Of a stretch of DNA of 64,000 bases, positions 13,458 through 26,405 are shown piece after piece; the first letter of the stretch is position 1; every line of letters starts with the position of its first letter. Position numbers and translations under genes: made by a program. The stretch is from Trematomus loennbergii. Taxonomy: Eukaryota; Chordata; Actinopteri; Perciformes; Nototheniidae. A model generated the notes under the pieces. That model worked only from the letters and a program-made list of their open reading frames with translations. It ran no database searches and was not told the origin of the DNA. Location: NCBI GenBank assembly GCA_012861695.1, contig JAAOOA010000146.1, positions 27,501-91,500 on the forward strand. Reading direction: 5' to 3'.

Positions 13458-14380
13458 TTGTTTTTCCCTCTCCTGTTGAGAGAAACTTCTGGCTGAGGAT
13501 GAAACTCACGTCTGACAGCTTTGCCTGAAGTGCAATTATACTGGGCCATTGATATACATAATGGATAATTGCCAACTTTAAATGTGTGTTTTCGGCTGTA
13601 GCTATTTGTCATTAGCAATATCGTTTTTTGAGTCAACCTTGAGAAGGGCCAGATAGATGTTGCAAATACTTGGTGCTATTCCCATTATTTGCCAGTCAGT
13701 TTGGAGTAGTTATCTCACGCTGGAAGTTGCAAACTCACAATCATCGTGAAGACACGCTCCCAGGACAGTCCTTTTTCTTTGTTTTGCAATTTATCTCACT
13801 CTGAATATACAAACTGTCAAAGCAGCAGCCAGCATTTACAGTTCAGTATATCCACTCTGACAGTGTTTCAAGGAGAAAGCCAAGAGAGTCTGTCCAATCC
13901 TTTCCAAACGTTTCTATCATCCATGTTTTTTCTTATGAAGAGGTTATCAGCGGTGAAACATAGGCAACGTGTAATAATTACAATATACAGGTCAACCTTT
14001 GAAAGGGTTGAAGAGGCTGGGAGGCTTTTAAAACTGCTAGTTTGTTGTTGATGTTGTTTGTGCTAATGTGTAACTGCTTAAATGGATTCGCCCATATTGA
14101 GCTTCACTTCGTCTGTTTCCTGTTTTATTTTGAACACTTGTTCACTTCCTATGTCTGTTTTTGATTCCCTGTGTGATTGTCTGATTCGTTATACCTGTTG
14201 CACTTGTGTTTTTGCCTGCCTTATCCAGTTGTTTCTGTTTTTGTGATTATTTCTGATGTATTTGAGTCTTCATCTCCTCTTCGTGTCCTGCTGGATTTCC
14301 TGTTATTCAAGGTATTTTTACTCAAAGGTTTTCAGTGTCCTGCATGCACTATTACTGCTTAGTCTTCTCCCTGTGCAATA
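13458..14380. other. No recognisable feature
   Basis: AT-rich DNA with short open frames rich in Phe, Leu and Ser, as expected by chance in pyrimidine-rich sequence. Confidence 0.4.
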
Positions 14381-14595
14381 TCCACATGTGCAATATTATA
14401 CACACAAACATATTTATTATGCTATACTATAAATATTTCCTGCACTTCATTTTTTAATTATTTTATATACGTATCGTATGAATGCTGCGTGTCTTGTTGT
14501 ATGATGTCTATTCTGAATGTTTAGATGGCATCTTAAAAGGAGTACTCTTCTTGGTGTACTTGTATAACGACAATAAATGCTTCTATTCTATTAAT
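14381..14595 (+). mobile_element. Possible retroelement 3' end
   Basis: An AT-rich stretch ends GACAATAAATGCTTCTATTC followed by TATTAAT. Similar GACAATAAAG-type endings occur at 22189 and 33822. Such endings are typical of fish LINE or SINE 3' tails. Only the tail is recognisable. Confidence 0.35.
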
Positions 14596-15220
14596 TTAGG
14601 TCCTCCCTGCTCCCCTTTTTCGTAACGATGGGAGTCGTTGCCGATACTACGTCCATATAGCATTCAGTCTACATTTATCTTCCATATTCCTCCCTCCAGT
14701 CCCTTGTGTTGCTACCTGCAGTCGGGTTGAATTGGGTCCATAAACGACCTCCGTCTGCTCCTTCAGCTGCTGCCAAAATCAGCAAAGAAACATGGACGAA
14801 ATCCCGAGACAGGATCCAGAGTCGTGCCTGGGCCCGATCACTTTACACTGAAGATTATGTACTTTAGAGGTCTCCTTCCAGAAGTGGGGGGGGGGGGGGT
14901 GCTCCCTGTTATGTTTTCCCATCGAGAGTTACTGTGATTTATTTGTGCATTTGCAGGTCAGGAATGCACCACAAAGACAGCATATTCATTATAGCACTCT
15001 GAGAAAACCCCCAGTGACGATATATTGATGCTTTCCATAGACCATGCTGTCACTATGCGATACCAGTCCCACTTACATTACAGTGTCGTTCTCTTAGTCT
15101 GTGGTAGAGTTTCTCCACTTGCTCCTGTCCTTTCACATAAATCACTGGCTCAGATTACAGAAAGGTGGGATGATCGGAGCGGGAGGTTGAATGATATGGG
15201 AGAAAATGGGGAGTAGGATA
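14596..15220. other. No gene; G-run inside
   Basis: A run of 14 consecutive G is at 14886-14899. Otherwise nothing stands out. Confidence 0.4.
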
Positions 15221-15228
15221 TTGACAGC

Positions 15229-16900
15229 CAGAGGTGGGAAGTAGTGGAGTACAAATACTTCGTTACTGTACTTAGTACATTTTCTGGTATCAGTACTTTA
15301 CTCCACTACTTATTTTTCTGACGACTTTTTACTTTGACTTCTTACATTTTGAACCAAATACCTGTACTTTCTACTTCTTACATGTTGAACACAAATACCT
15401 GTACTTTCTACTTCTTACATGTTGAACACAAATACCTGTACTTTCTACTTCTTACATGTTGAACACAAATACCTGTACTTTCTACTTCTTACATGTTGAA
15501 CACAAATACCTGTACTTTCTACTTCTTACATGTTGAACACAAATACCTGTACTTTCTACTTCTTACATGTTGAACACAAATACCTGTACTTTCTACTTCT
15601 TACATGTTGAACACAAATACCTGTACTTTCTACTTCTTACATGTTGAACACAAATACCTGTACTTTCTACTTCTTACATGTTGAACACAAATACCTGTAC
15701 TTTCTACTTCTTACATGTTGAACACAAATACCTGTACTTTCTACTTCTTACATGTTGAACACAAATACCTGTACTTTCTACTTCTTACATGTTGAACACA
15801 AATACCTGTACTTTCTACTTCTTACATGTTGAACACAAATACCTGTACTTTCTACTTCTTACATGTTGAACACAAATACCTGTACTTTCTACTTCTTACA
15901 TGTTGAACACAAATACCTGTACTTTCTACTTCTTACATGTTGAACACAAATACCTGTACTTTCTACTTCTTACATGTTGAACACAAATACCTGTACTTTC
16001 TACTTCTTACATGTTGAACACAAATACCTGTACTTTCTACTTCTTACATGTTGAACACAAATACCTGTACTTTCTACTTCTTACATGTTGAACAAATACC
16101 TGTACTTTCTACTTCTTACATGTTGAACACAAATACCTGTACTTTCTACTTCTTACATGTTGAACACAAATACCTGTACTTTCTACTTCTTACATGTTGA
16201 ACACAAATACCTGTACTTTCTACTTCTTACATGTTGAACACAAATACCTGTACTTTCTACTTCTTACATGTTGAACACAAATACCTGTACTTTCTACTTC
16301 TTACATGTTGAACACAAATACCTGTACTTTCTACTTCTTACATGTTGAACACAAATACCTGTACTTTCTACTTCTTACATGTTGAACACAAATACCTGTA
16401 CTTTCTACTTCTTACATGTTGAACACAAATACCTGTACTTTCTACTTCTTACATGTTGAACCAAATACCTGTACTTTCTACTTCTCACATTTCCCAAACA
16501 GGCTGGTTCCTTTAGTTTGAATGTGTGTTTGGTGGCGTGATCATTATTATTTAGAGTCATTGCGTGCCTATTGATTTGAACACGATCCGTGTATCCATCA
16601 TTTCCTGGTCTTCTCTAAAGAAGAGGGACCAATGAAAACGTTGTCATGTTGCCGTTGTTCAGCATGGAAACATTCATTAGCTAACAATGACATTATTGTT
16701 CTATTAATATAAAGGGAGGTCAGGTACTCTTTAAAACAGCTGCTAGTTATGGGTACTTTTTACTGAAGTACATTTCAAAGCCCTCTTTACTTTACTTGAG
16801 TAAAGAAGTTTAGTCAGTACTTCTACTTTCACCAGAGTATTTTTAAACACGAGTATCTGTACTTCTACTTGATAAAGGATCTGTACTTTTGCCATCTCTG
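15229..16900. mobile_element. hAT element H, copy 1, with internal minisatellite
   Basis: The left end CAGAGGTGGGAAGTAG and the inverted right end CAGAGATGGCAAAAGTA are hAT-type termini. The flanking 8-mers TTGACAGC (15221) and GTGACAGC (16901) differ at one base. Subterminal DNA is full of AGTACTT/AAGTACT-like motifs, as in Tol2-type hAT elements. The interior is mostly a 37-bp tandem array, followed by about 400 bp of unique element sequence shared with copies at 37539 and 45911. There is no transposase. Confidence 0.88.
15337..16490. repeat. 37-bp minisatellite inside hAT H (about 31 copies)
   Basis: The unit is AAATACCTGTACTTTCTACT followed by TCTTACATGTTGAACAC. Almost all copies are identical; only the terminal copies and one near 16093 (short by two bases) differ. 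The same unit is present 4-5 times in the copy at 37539 and about 14 times in the copy at 45911. Confidence 0.96.
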
Positions 16901-17062
16901 GTGACAGCATAAGGAGGAGGAAGAGGATGGTTTTGAAGACAGGGATGAAGGTTGTAGTCAGTTTTAGAGTTTCCCTCTTGGGATTCGTGGAGGAGGAACA
17001 CAGGAAGCGGAGCTCAGTGGAGGTCAATGGCCTCTTGACACGCCAGGACAGGAGGCCGGACA

Positions 17063-17113
17063 TGTGTGTGTGTGTGTGTTGTGTGTGTGTGTGTTGTGTG
17101 TGTGTGTGTGTGT

Positions 17114-17148
<35 letters not shown>
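17063..17148. repeat. (GT)n microsatellite
   Basis: About 85 bases of GT with two TTG breaks, followed by ordinary DNA. Confidence 0.96.
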
Positions 17149-17150
<2 letters not shown>

Positions 17151-17710
17151 CTTGTCAGTTTGATGGATGCTTCTCACTGACGTGGCTCATACGTGTTGCG
17201 ATTAAAGCATGCTGCATTCATCAAACAACGCTGTAACTGATTTATTTGCACGGTTGAAAGTATTTGGAAACCTTGGCGTGTCGCGTTGTGTGTGATGGCG
17301 TGATGATGGATTAAGCTGAAGCACATTAGCATGACGAGACCAACAATAAAACACATATTGGAAGGTGGCCATGTCCTTTCTTTACATATAGTCTTTTGGG
17401 AGTGAGTATCGTTCATTTATGATGCTGAGCTTTATTGTTTTTGACATTTTAATGTGGTCTCACTGGAAAAAAAAGGTGATTTTTCAAAAGCAGTAAAACC
17501 ACATTGATAGTCCTTTATAAAAAGGCTTAACTTACATACTTGTCCCTATTGTTATGACATCTTTACAGTCGAAAAGCCTCAAAGATCCTCTCAGGATCTT
17601 GGATTTTTCTCCACAAATTAAACAAAACCAGCCGCCTTCCTTCCTCCTGAAGGTGTGAAGGTGTTTTCCAGCAGCTCCTTAGTGTAGCGTATAATTGTGT
17701 GTGTGTGTGT
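17149..17710. other. No recognisable feature
   Basis: Apparently single-copy DNA. It ends with a short GT run at 17695-17711. Confidence 0.4.
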
Positions 17711-17830
17711 GTTCTTTGAAACTCTTGTGAGTACACACTGTGAAGGTGTTAGTGTGGCAATGTGTGCTTCATCCAGTCTTTACAAAGTTGAAGAGCAGAG
17801 GAAGGTGCCACGTTCTCAAAGAAACTAACA
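17711..17830 (+). repeat. Dispersed segment, left flank of the 10-bp array
   Basis: TTCTTTGAAACTCTTGTGAG and the following GTGAAGGTGTTAGTGTGGC resemble 22381-22435. The next part, CCAGTCTTTACAAAGTTGAA, resembles 24042-24060. The relatives of this flank therefore lie on the far side of the array, so an older duplication preceded or accompanied its growth. Confidence 0.6.
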
Positions 17831-18319
17831 TTCACACACCGTCACACACATTCACACACATTGACACACACACACATTCACACACATTCACACACACACA
17901 TTCACACACTCACACACATTCACACACATTCACACACATTCACACACATTCACACATTCACACACCTTCACACACATTCACACACACACACATTCACACA
18001 CATTCACACACATTCACACACACACACATTCACAACATTCAACACACACACACACAACATTCACACACATTCACACACTTCACACACACACATTCACACA
18101 CATTCACACACATTCACACACATTCACACACATTCACACACATTCACACACATTCACACACATTCACACATTCACACACATTCACACACATTCACACACC
18201 TTCACACACATTCACACACATTCACACACATTCACACACATTCACACACCTTCACACAACCTTCACACACCTTCACACACATTCACACACATTCACACCA
18301 TTCACACACTTCACACACA

Positions 18320-18358
<39 letters not shown>

Positions 18359-18722
18359 ACCACACACACACACACACACCACACATTCACACACATTCAC
18401 ACACATTCACACACCTTCACACGCATTCACACACCTTCACACACATTCACACCTTCACACACCTTCACACACATTCATACACATTCACACACATTCACAC
18501 ACCTTCACACACATTCACACACATTCACACACACATTCACACACATTCACACACATTCACACACATTCACACACATTCACACATTCCACACATTCACACA
18601 CATTCACACACCTTCACACACATTCACACACATTCACACACATTCACACACATTCACACACCTTCACACACCTTCACACACCTTCACACACATTCACACA
18701 CATTCACACACATTCACACACC

Positions 18723-18784
<62 letters not shown>

Positions 18785-19847
18785 ACATTCACACACATTC
18801 ACACACATTCACACACCTTCACACGCATTCACACACCTTCACACATTCACACCTTCACACACCTTCACACACATTCACACACATTCACAGACATTCACAC
18901 ACCTTCACACGCATTCACACACCTTCACACACATTCACACACACATTCACACACATTCACACATTCACACACATTCACACACATTCACACACATTCACAC
19001 ACCTTCACACACATTCACACACATTCACACACATTCACACATTCACACACATTCACACACATTCACACACATTCACACACATTCACACACACACACATTC
19101 ACACACATTCACACACCTTCACACACATTCACACACACACACACACATTCACACACATTCACACACACACACACATTCACACACATTCACACACATTCAC
19201 ACACCTTCACACACATTCACACACATTCACACACATTCACACACATTCACACACATTCACACACATTCACACACATTCACACACATTCACACACCTTCAC
19301 ACACATTCACACATTCACACATTCACACACATTCACACACATTCACACACATTCACACACATTCACACACACACACATTCACACACACACACATTCACAC
19401 CACACATTCACACACATTCACACACATTCACACACATTCACACATTCACACACATTCACACACATTCACACACCTTCACACACATTCACACACATTCACA
19501 CACATTCACACACATTCACACACATTCACACACATTCACACACATTCACACACATTCACACACATTCACACACATTCACACACATTCACACATTCACACA
19601 CATTCACACACATTCACACACCTTCACACACATTCACACACATTCACACACATTCACACACCTTCACACACATTCACACATTCACACACATTCACACACA
19701 TTCACACACATTCACACACATTCACACACACACACACATTCACACACACACACATTCACACCACACATTCACACACATTCACACACATTCACACACATTC
19801 ACACATTCACACACATTCACACACCTTCACACACACACACACACACA

Positions 19848-19900
<53 letters not shown>

Positions 19901-20242
19901 ACACATTCACACACATTCACACACATTCACACACCTTCACACGCATTCACACACCTTCACACACATTCACACCTTCACACACCTTCACACACATTCATAC
20001 ACATTCACACACATTCACACACCTTCACACACATTCACACACATTCACACACACATTCACACACATTCACACACATTCACACACATTCACACACATTCAC
20101 ACATTCACACACATTCACACACATTCACACACCTTCACACACATTCACACACATTCACACACATTCACACACATTCACCACCTTCACACACCTTCACACA
20201 CCTTCACACACATTCACACACATTCACACACATTCACACACC

Positions 20243-20301
<59 letters not shown>

Positions 20302-21393
20302 CCACACATTCACACACATTCACACACATTCACACACCTTCACACGCATTCACACACCTTCACACACATTCACACCTTCACACACCTTCACACACATTCA
20401 CACACATTCACAGACATTCCACACCTTCACACGCATTCACACACCTTCACACACATTCACACACACATTCACACACATTCACACATTCACACACATTCAC
20501 ACACATTCACACACATTCACACACCTTCACACACATTCACACACATTCACACACATTCACACATTCACACACATTCACACACATTCACACACATTCACAC
20601 ACATTCACACACACACATTCACACACATTCACACACCTTCACACACATTCACACACACACACACACATTCACACACATTCACACACACACACACATTCAC
20701 ACACATTCACACACATTCACACACCTTCACACACATTCACACACATTCACACACATTCACACACATTCACACACATTCACACACATTCACACACATTCAC
20801 ACACATTCACACACCTTCACACACATTCACACACATTCACACATTCACACACATTCACACACATTCACACACATTCACACACATTCACACACACACACAT
20901 TCACACACACACACATTCACACCACACATTCACACACATTCACACACATTCACACACATTCACACATTCACACACATTCACACACATTCACACACCTTCA
21001 CACACATTCACACACATTCACACACATTCACACACATTCACACACATTCACACACATTCACACACATTCACACATTCACACACATTCACACACATTCACA
21101 CACATTCACACATTCACACACATTCACACACATTCACACACCTTCACACACATTCACACACATTCACACACATTCACACACCTTCACACACATTCACACA
21201 TTCACACACATTCACACACATTCACACACATTCACACACATTCACACACACACACACATTCACACACACACACATTCACACCACACATTCACACACATTC
21301 ACACACATTCACACACATTCACACATTCACACACATTCACACACCTTCACACACATTCACACACATTCACACACATTCACACACATTCACACA

Positions 21394-21433
<40 letters not shown>

Positions 21434-21957
21434 ACACACACACACTCACACACATTCACACACCTTCACACACATTCACACATTCACACACATTCACACA
21501 CATTCACACACACACAACACACACACACTCACACACATTCACACACCTTCACACACATTCACACATTCACACACATTCACACACATTCACACACATTCAC
21601 ACACCTTCACACACCTTCACACACATTCACACACATTCACACACATTCACACACATTAATACACATTCACACACCTTCACACACATTCACACACCTTCAC
21701 ACACATTCACACACATTCACACACATTCACACACATTCACACCTTCACACACATTCACACACATTCACACACATTCACACACATTCACACACATTCACAC
21801 ACCTTCACACACCTTCACACACCTTCACACACATTCACACACACACACACACATTCACACACATTCACACACCTTCACACACATTCACACACATTCACAC
21901 ACACACATTCACACACATTCACACACCTTCACACACATTCACACACATTCACACACC
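17831..21957. repeat. 4.1-kb array of the 10-bp unit CATTCACACA
   Basis: The base unit is CATTCACACA, mixed with CCTTCACACA and with pure CA tracts. Rare variants recur at a fixed distance: ACGCATTC at 18423, 18825 and 18911 recurs at 19943, 20346 and 20433; ACAGACATTC at 18890 recurs at 20413; ATTCATACA near 18475 recurs near 19995. All spacings are 1520-1523 bp, showing a large tandem duplication. Open frames of more than 1,300 codons read Thr-His-Ser-His-Thr-Phe and exist only because no frame of the unit has a stop. Confidence 0.97.
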
Positions 21958-21976
21958 TTTGGCCATGCACCACTTG

Positions 21977-22208
21977 CCTTGACCGTATTGGTCTTGTTTT
22001 TGCATGTGTATGGTAATGTTGTATTGTTTTATAAGCGTAGTTCTATGTATCATAGGTCCAATTTGTGTCACTTTTATAGTATATATGAAATGTTTTTAGC
22101 TTGTATTGTCAAATGATACTTATACTGTCTGTTACGTGTGATTGCACCTTCGGGAATACTTGGAATTCTGCTGTACTCTGTGTCGTGACAATAAAGGAAT
22201 CTATCTAT
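21977..22208 (+). mobile_element. Retroelement 3' end with 7-bp TSD
   Basis: This 232-bp segment ends GTGACAATAAAGGAATC plus TATCTAT. It is flanked by CCACTTG at 21970-21976 and 22209-22215. The same flanking sequence without an insert is present at 24098-24130, so the empty site is visible in the window. A reversed relative lies at 22742-23000. It is a 5'-truncated LINE or a SINE; the family is unknown. Confidence 0.8.
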
Positions 22209-22215
22209 CCACTTG

Positions 22216-22741
22216 TGGTTAGGTATCTTGCCCAAGGATCCATATTTGTATTTAACTTGGAATTTTTGTAAATGAGGGTCAGCCTTGTTTATGATCTTTC
22301 TGAGATATAAAATAAAAGATCAAATGACATTTCTTGGAAATGAAATGATGAACTCCTTGAGAAATCAAAACGTTTCAAAGTTCTTTTGAAACTCCTGTGA
22401 GTGTACACATGTGGAGGTGTTAGAGTGGCGATGTGAGCACCTCCTCTCTGTTTATTTGCTCTGCCAGCCCACTTCCAGGCTCCGAGCCTCAGGGGAAACA
22501 TCAGGGGAAACATCAGATCTGCAGCCGAACAGAGGAGGCTTTCACTTCCACCAGATATATACTATAACACACCGAGCTGAAACTCTTCCTCCGTCACGCC
22601 TCTCCACGCTCGCCTCATCTTTCCATCACTTCTCCCTCTATGAAAACACCCTTTAACCTTTCCTTGCTTGCTCTAATTTCCCACACTGTCATCATTCAGC
22701 CTGCTCTCCTGAACAACGATATCGACTAACAGTTTCAGATT
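22216..22741. other. Flank of the array; otherwise no feature
   Basis: 22216-22270 continues the sequence interrupted by the retroelement and matches 24112-24165 (CTTGCCCAAGGAT, ATTTAACTTGG). 22381-22435 resembles 17713-17765. No gene is evident. Confidence 0.45.
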
Positions 22742-23000
22742 CCTTTTATTGTCACTACACAGAGTACAGCGAAATTCCAAGCATTCCCGATGGTGCAATC
22801 ACACATAACAGTATGAGTATAACTTTGACAATACAAGCTAAAACTTTTAATATATAATGTATAAAGGGACTGTAAATTGGACCTACGATACATTGAACAG
22901 TACGCTTACAAAACAATACAACATTACCATACAAATACAAGAACAATACGGTCAAGGCAGTACAAAATGTAAACAAGTCAATAAGTAAGTTATTGCACAT
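22742..23000 (-). mobile_element. Retroelement 3' end, reversed copy
   Basis: The complement matches 21977-22208 along its length (GGTAATGTTGTATTG, AGCTTGTATTGTCAAA, GGAATGCTTGGAATTTCGC-like) and extends further upstream. With the plus-strand copy it forms an inverted pair with about 530 bp between. The 81-codon minus-strand frame is part of the element and shares residues with the tail of the array frame; it is not a gene. Confidence 0.75.
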
Positions 23001-23058
23001 TACAAAACGAAAAATAAATATGTTTAACGTTCAACGTCCTGCATTTATTGACTTAAGG

Positions 23059-23626
23059 CACATGTGTCAAACTCAAGGCCCGGGGGCCAAATCAGGCCCT
23101 TGGTGGATTTCATTTCGGCCGCAGGATAATTTGTAATTACTATTAGATCTGGCCCGCCGGTATATTGCACCTTCACTCCATCCTGAGGGTCTCCTCAGCT
23201 CAGAGCCTGACCCCAAACATTGATGAACTTGCACCCAAGATGAGATGCCAAGTATCTGAACTAGCATCACAGAGCAGCACACTGAGTTTACATGGATGTT
23301 TCCTTCTGCACTTTGTTCTTGAGACAGCAGGCATGTTTGGTTTTTCTTTGAGGGAAATAGTTTTGTTGAAGCTGTTGTTGGCCTGTGGAGAAATGTACTC
23401 ATAAGAAATGACTCTGCAGATAGAGCCATAAGAAATGAATGCAACTGATTATTTAATGTTTAATGTTGTTTTTATAGGCAATCATTTAAGCTTTGTTAGT
23501 CCCAGGTTTAATATGTGCAATAAGTTCATTTCAATAAGTTTTGCAATAAACATTGAACCAGTCCGGCCCTCGACTAGTACCCATTTTTTATTTTGGCCCA
23601 CTGTGTATTTGAGTTTGACGCCCCTG
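23059..23626. mobile_element. hAT (Charlie-like), 568 bp, 8-bp TSD
   Basis: The ends are CACATGTGTCAAACTCAA and, inverted, CAGGGGCGTCAAACTCAA. The flanking 8-mers ACTTAAGG (23051) and ACTTAATG (23627) differ at one base. Unlike the other short hATs here, its interior includes a remnant that looks like transposase C-terminal coding sequence. Confidence 0.85.
23165..23404 (+). pseudogene. hAT transposase C-terminal remnant
   Basis: The plus-strand frame begins HLHSILRVSSAQSLTPNIDE and continues with a CQVS motif at about residue 30. This resembles the C-terminal end of hAT-Charlie transposases and of host proteins derived from them, such as the GTF2IRD2 type. The resemblance is recalled, not searched. 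The upstream catalytic region is missing, so it is non-functional. Only about the first third of the frame looks protein-like. Confidence 0.45.
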
Positions 23627-23634
23627 ACTTAATG

Positions 23635-24040
23635 TCATGGCGTTTAAGTCCATTATAACATTAAAATAAAACCACAGTCCTTTGTTGGATTTAGGGTTTC
23701 TAACAAACTGTTTCCTAAGAATTTAGGACATTAAGGTCATGTTGCATCACTTTATAATTATGTATCATACGGCGGCCGACATGTGCAAACACGCTACAAC
23801 GGCCCAAAACATTTCGATAAGGAGCAACCCGCTGCAGCTTCAGAAAGGATGCAGATATAAAAACACAAATGTTCCAAAACACACAAAGAAACATCTTCAG
23901 CAAGCATTTAGAAATCAACAACACTGATTCGTCACTAACGAGGGAAACAGATTTTCTCCTGGAACATGATGTTTTTGACATATTACAAAAGTTTTTAAAA
24001 TAAACAAATGGTTAATGGACTGTATTTTATATCACTGTCT
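23635..24040. other. No recognisable feature
   Basis: AT-rich DNA with no convincing coding or structural signal. Confidence 0.4.
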
Positions 24041-24175
24041 CCAATCTTTACAAAGTCTTGATACAAAGAGCAGAAGAAAAACATTCCCACACATTTGGCC
24101 ATGCACCACTTGTGTTTAGGTGTCTTGCCCAAGGATACACACTTCTATTTAACTTGGGTTATAATGAAAACAAAT
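24041..24175 (+). repeat. Unexpanded relative of the 10-bp array locus
   Basis: TCCAATCTTTACAAAG is followed by AGAGCAGAAG, then ACATTCCCACACATTTGGCC, then ATGCACCACTTG and CTTGCCCAAGGAT. These parts match the left flank (17772-17800) and right flank (21955-22240) of the 4.1-kb array, but only one or two CACATT motifs lie between them and the retroelement is absent. Confidence 0.75.
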
Positions 24176-24195
24176 CGTTTCTAGTTGTCAAGGTT

Positions 24196-24210
24196 ATGTG
24201 TGTGTGTGTG

Positions 24211-24254
<44 letters not shown>

Positions 24255-24260
24255 TGTGTG
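24196..24260. repeat. (GT)n microsatellite
   Basis: About 65 bases of GT with two breaks. Confidence 0.96.
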
Positions 24261-26221
24261 AAACAAAACCACTGTCTTCCTGTTTGTCCTAACCCTCAGA
24301 GGCCACAGATTGGATGATGAAGATGAGGCAGAATCTCACCACCTCATTGAGACATTTCTAAATTACCCTCCATTCTTTCATGCGTAATGTTTAACCACTG
24401 AGCAGAGTTCGAGGGCGAGTAATTCATTTTCACACGTCATGCCAGATCTTTCAATGACTTCATAAGTACTATGGCTTGGTTGGTAACAGCTCTGCCATTA
24501 AGAGACGGCAACATGTTTACTGTCGCCTGATTTCACTTTATAAAGGAAGGATTTCAGGCTCAGTGTCGCTGTGTAATGTCTCTCGAGCCTCTGAGATCAA
24601 TGAGATCATGATAGTCTGGTGTCCTATTGTACCTGAATGCAACATATCCTCATTCAACAGTACAAATGATATGTTATGGTTAAGCTAGTTCCCCTTTTGT
24701 ACAACACATGCCAATGAAACAGGAAACAACTTGGTTTACCCTCTCCTGTAGTGTGTTCTATAGGTTTTAGTGCATGTAAATGGTCTGCAAAGGCTCAAAT
24801 CCCTGTGTTTCCTCGGGAGGGAGTTTCTCAAATAATGTACGGACGGAAAAATGATTTCCATGGATACGTTTGACTTTCTTACGTGAAATACATACAAAAC
24901 GATTTCCTGGGATATATACACATAACAGTTCATGACTTTTCTGAGGTATATCTACGAAGAGTGTGTGAGAACATCCTGGTGAAAGCAAAGAGACGTTTGA
25001 GAACATGTGGGGGAAGAAATGGAGAGAGATTCACACGCAAGCTATTATTCATTTCAGACCAAGAGGAGCAAACGTTTCACATGATACCTGATGTACAGTA
25101 CGAAGGGAAAATCAGTTTCTAATGAGCATCACTGAAGAGGATTAGAGTCTTCCTGTGACTTCCAAGTCCTAATGCAAGTGATTTATTGATTAGTGTTGAT
25201 TTTTCTTAAAAGGCAGATCTACAATTTTTTACATTTGGCATATTATTTATGTACAGCTGTAATGTTTTAGGACAAAAGCCCCTCAGATTCTACCCACAAA
25301 CCCAGGAATACCAGATGTTATTGCCTCCTGATCGCATAGTAGATGGATCTTGGTAGCCACAGGACACATTGCAATATCCCAATTTACCGGGCCAATGTGT
25401 TTCATCAGCATCATTTTTTGGCATTTCATATTGGCGTAAAAACAAGGGGATGAAACCCAGCTGTGGACTGGTATCACGTCAGCCGTCAGGTGTGTGTGAC
25501 GAGAGAGAAACTGTCAAAAGTAACACTTACTTTGACTTTTAATGCTTGGATAATCCCTTTTTAAATGCCCATAAAATCCACTTGAGCTGAATGAGGATAA
25601 CAGTGGGATTGGTGCGAGACAATGAGTGAGAGAGAGGCTTATAACTGAGGTCAAGTTAGCGACAGATCGCTCTGATGATGTGTCTGCTGGAGTTTCCATG
25701 CCAGACAGGAAAGCTGCGTTCAAGGAGGAACTTTGACTAAAGATCCCAGGAGACTGAACTGAGGCTCAGAGTAATGGACTGATAATCCAGGAAGGTCCTC
25801 CAAGGTTTCTAAATAGTCTTGGTGTTGCAGAAATCTGGCGGCACTGAAAGATGTATTCATGTTTCCAGTTGTAAAGCCACGTGTCCACATTGTGCCTTTC
25901 TCCTGAGCGCTCCTGCTTTGTTGTTAGTTTTAAAATATTTAACTTTTCAGAAGTGAACCTATGATGGAAATTCAAGTTATCCAATGTCTTATTTTAAACT
26001 GTCGGTTGCCAAGGTGAGGAGTGAAAGTGATCTTAAGTAGACACAGAAATAATTATATGTCGCTCGTTGGATGCAGTGTGGTTTGATGTTTATTGAAATA
26101 TGAATAATCTTGCATGATAAATCTAAACAGAATAATTAATGGCTACCACAGCGCTGGGTATGTCACTGTAGAAATTGGATGAGTACAAATCAGCTGTTTG
26201 GACACCGGATGAGAGTGTGAC
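24261..26221. other. No gene; one repeat fragment
   Basis: 24736-24795 (GTTTTAGTGCATGTAAATGG and neighbours) is the reverse complement of 49500-49548 and resembles 51645-51690 in element C, so it is probably a fragment of that TTAA family. The rest shows no supported feature. Confidence 0.45.
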
Positions 26222-26405
26222 TATCAATCAATCAAATGTTATGTATATTACCCGATATCCCAAATTACACATTTGTCTCAGGGAGCTACAACACCCTCTG
26301 TCCTTAGACACTTGCACCCTACAAAGGAAAAACTCCCAAAGAAACCCACATTTAAAAGGGAATTACATCATGGAAAGCAACAGAGGACGATGGGCGTATA
26401 GTGAA
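26222..26405 (-). mobile_element. LINE 3' UTR fragment
   Basis: An (ATCA)n run is followed by CACATTTGTCTCAGGGAGCT, ACACCCTCTGTCCTTAGAC and a GCAACAGAGGA motif. The same order occurs at 48405-48640 and, reversed, at 32870-33093. It is a 5'-truncated copy whose tail faces the low coordinates. Confidence 0.75.

Noticed and set aside
17740..22116. Open frames of 1,458 and 1,373 codons rich in Thr, His, Ser and Phe
   Set aside because: They follow the 10-bp tandem repeat, which has no stop in any plus-strand frame. Two frames are open together over the same DNA and the peptide is a pure translation of the repeat.
22755..23000. 81-codon minus-strand hydrophobic frame
   Set aside because: It coincides with the reversed retroelement 3' end and shares residues with the other copy through common element sequence.
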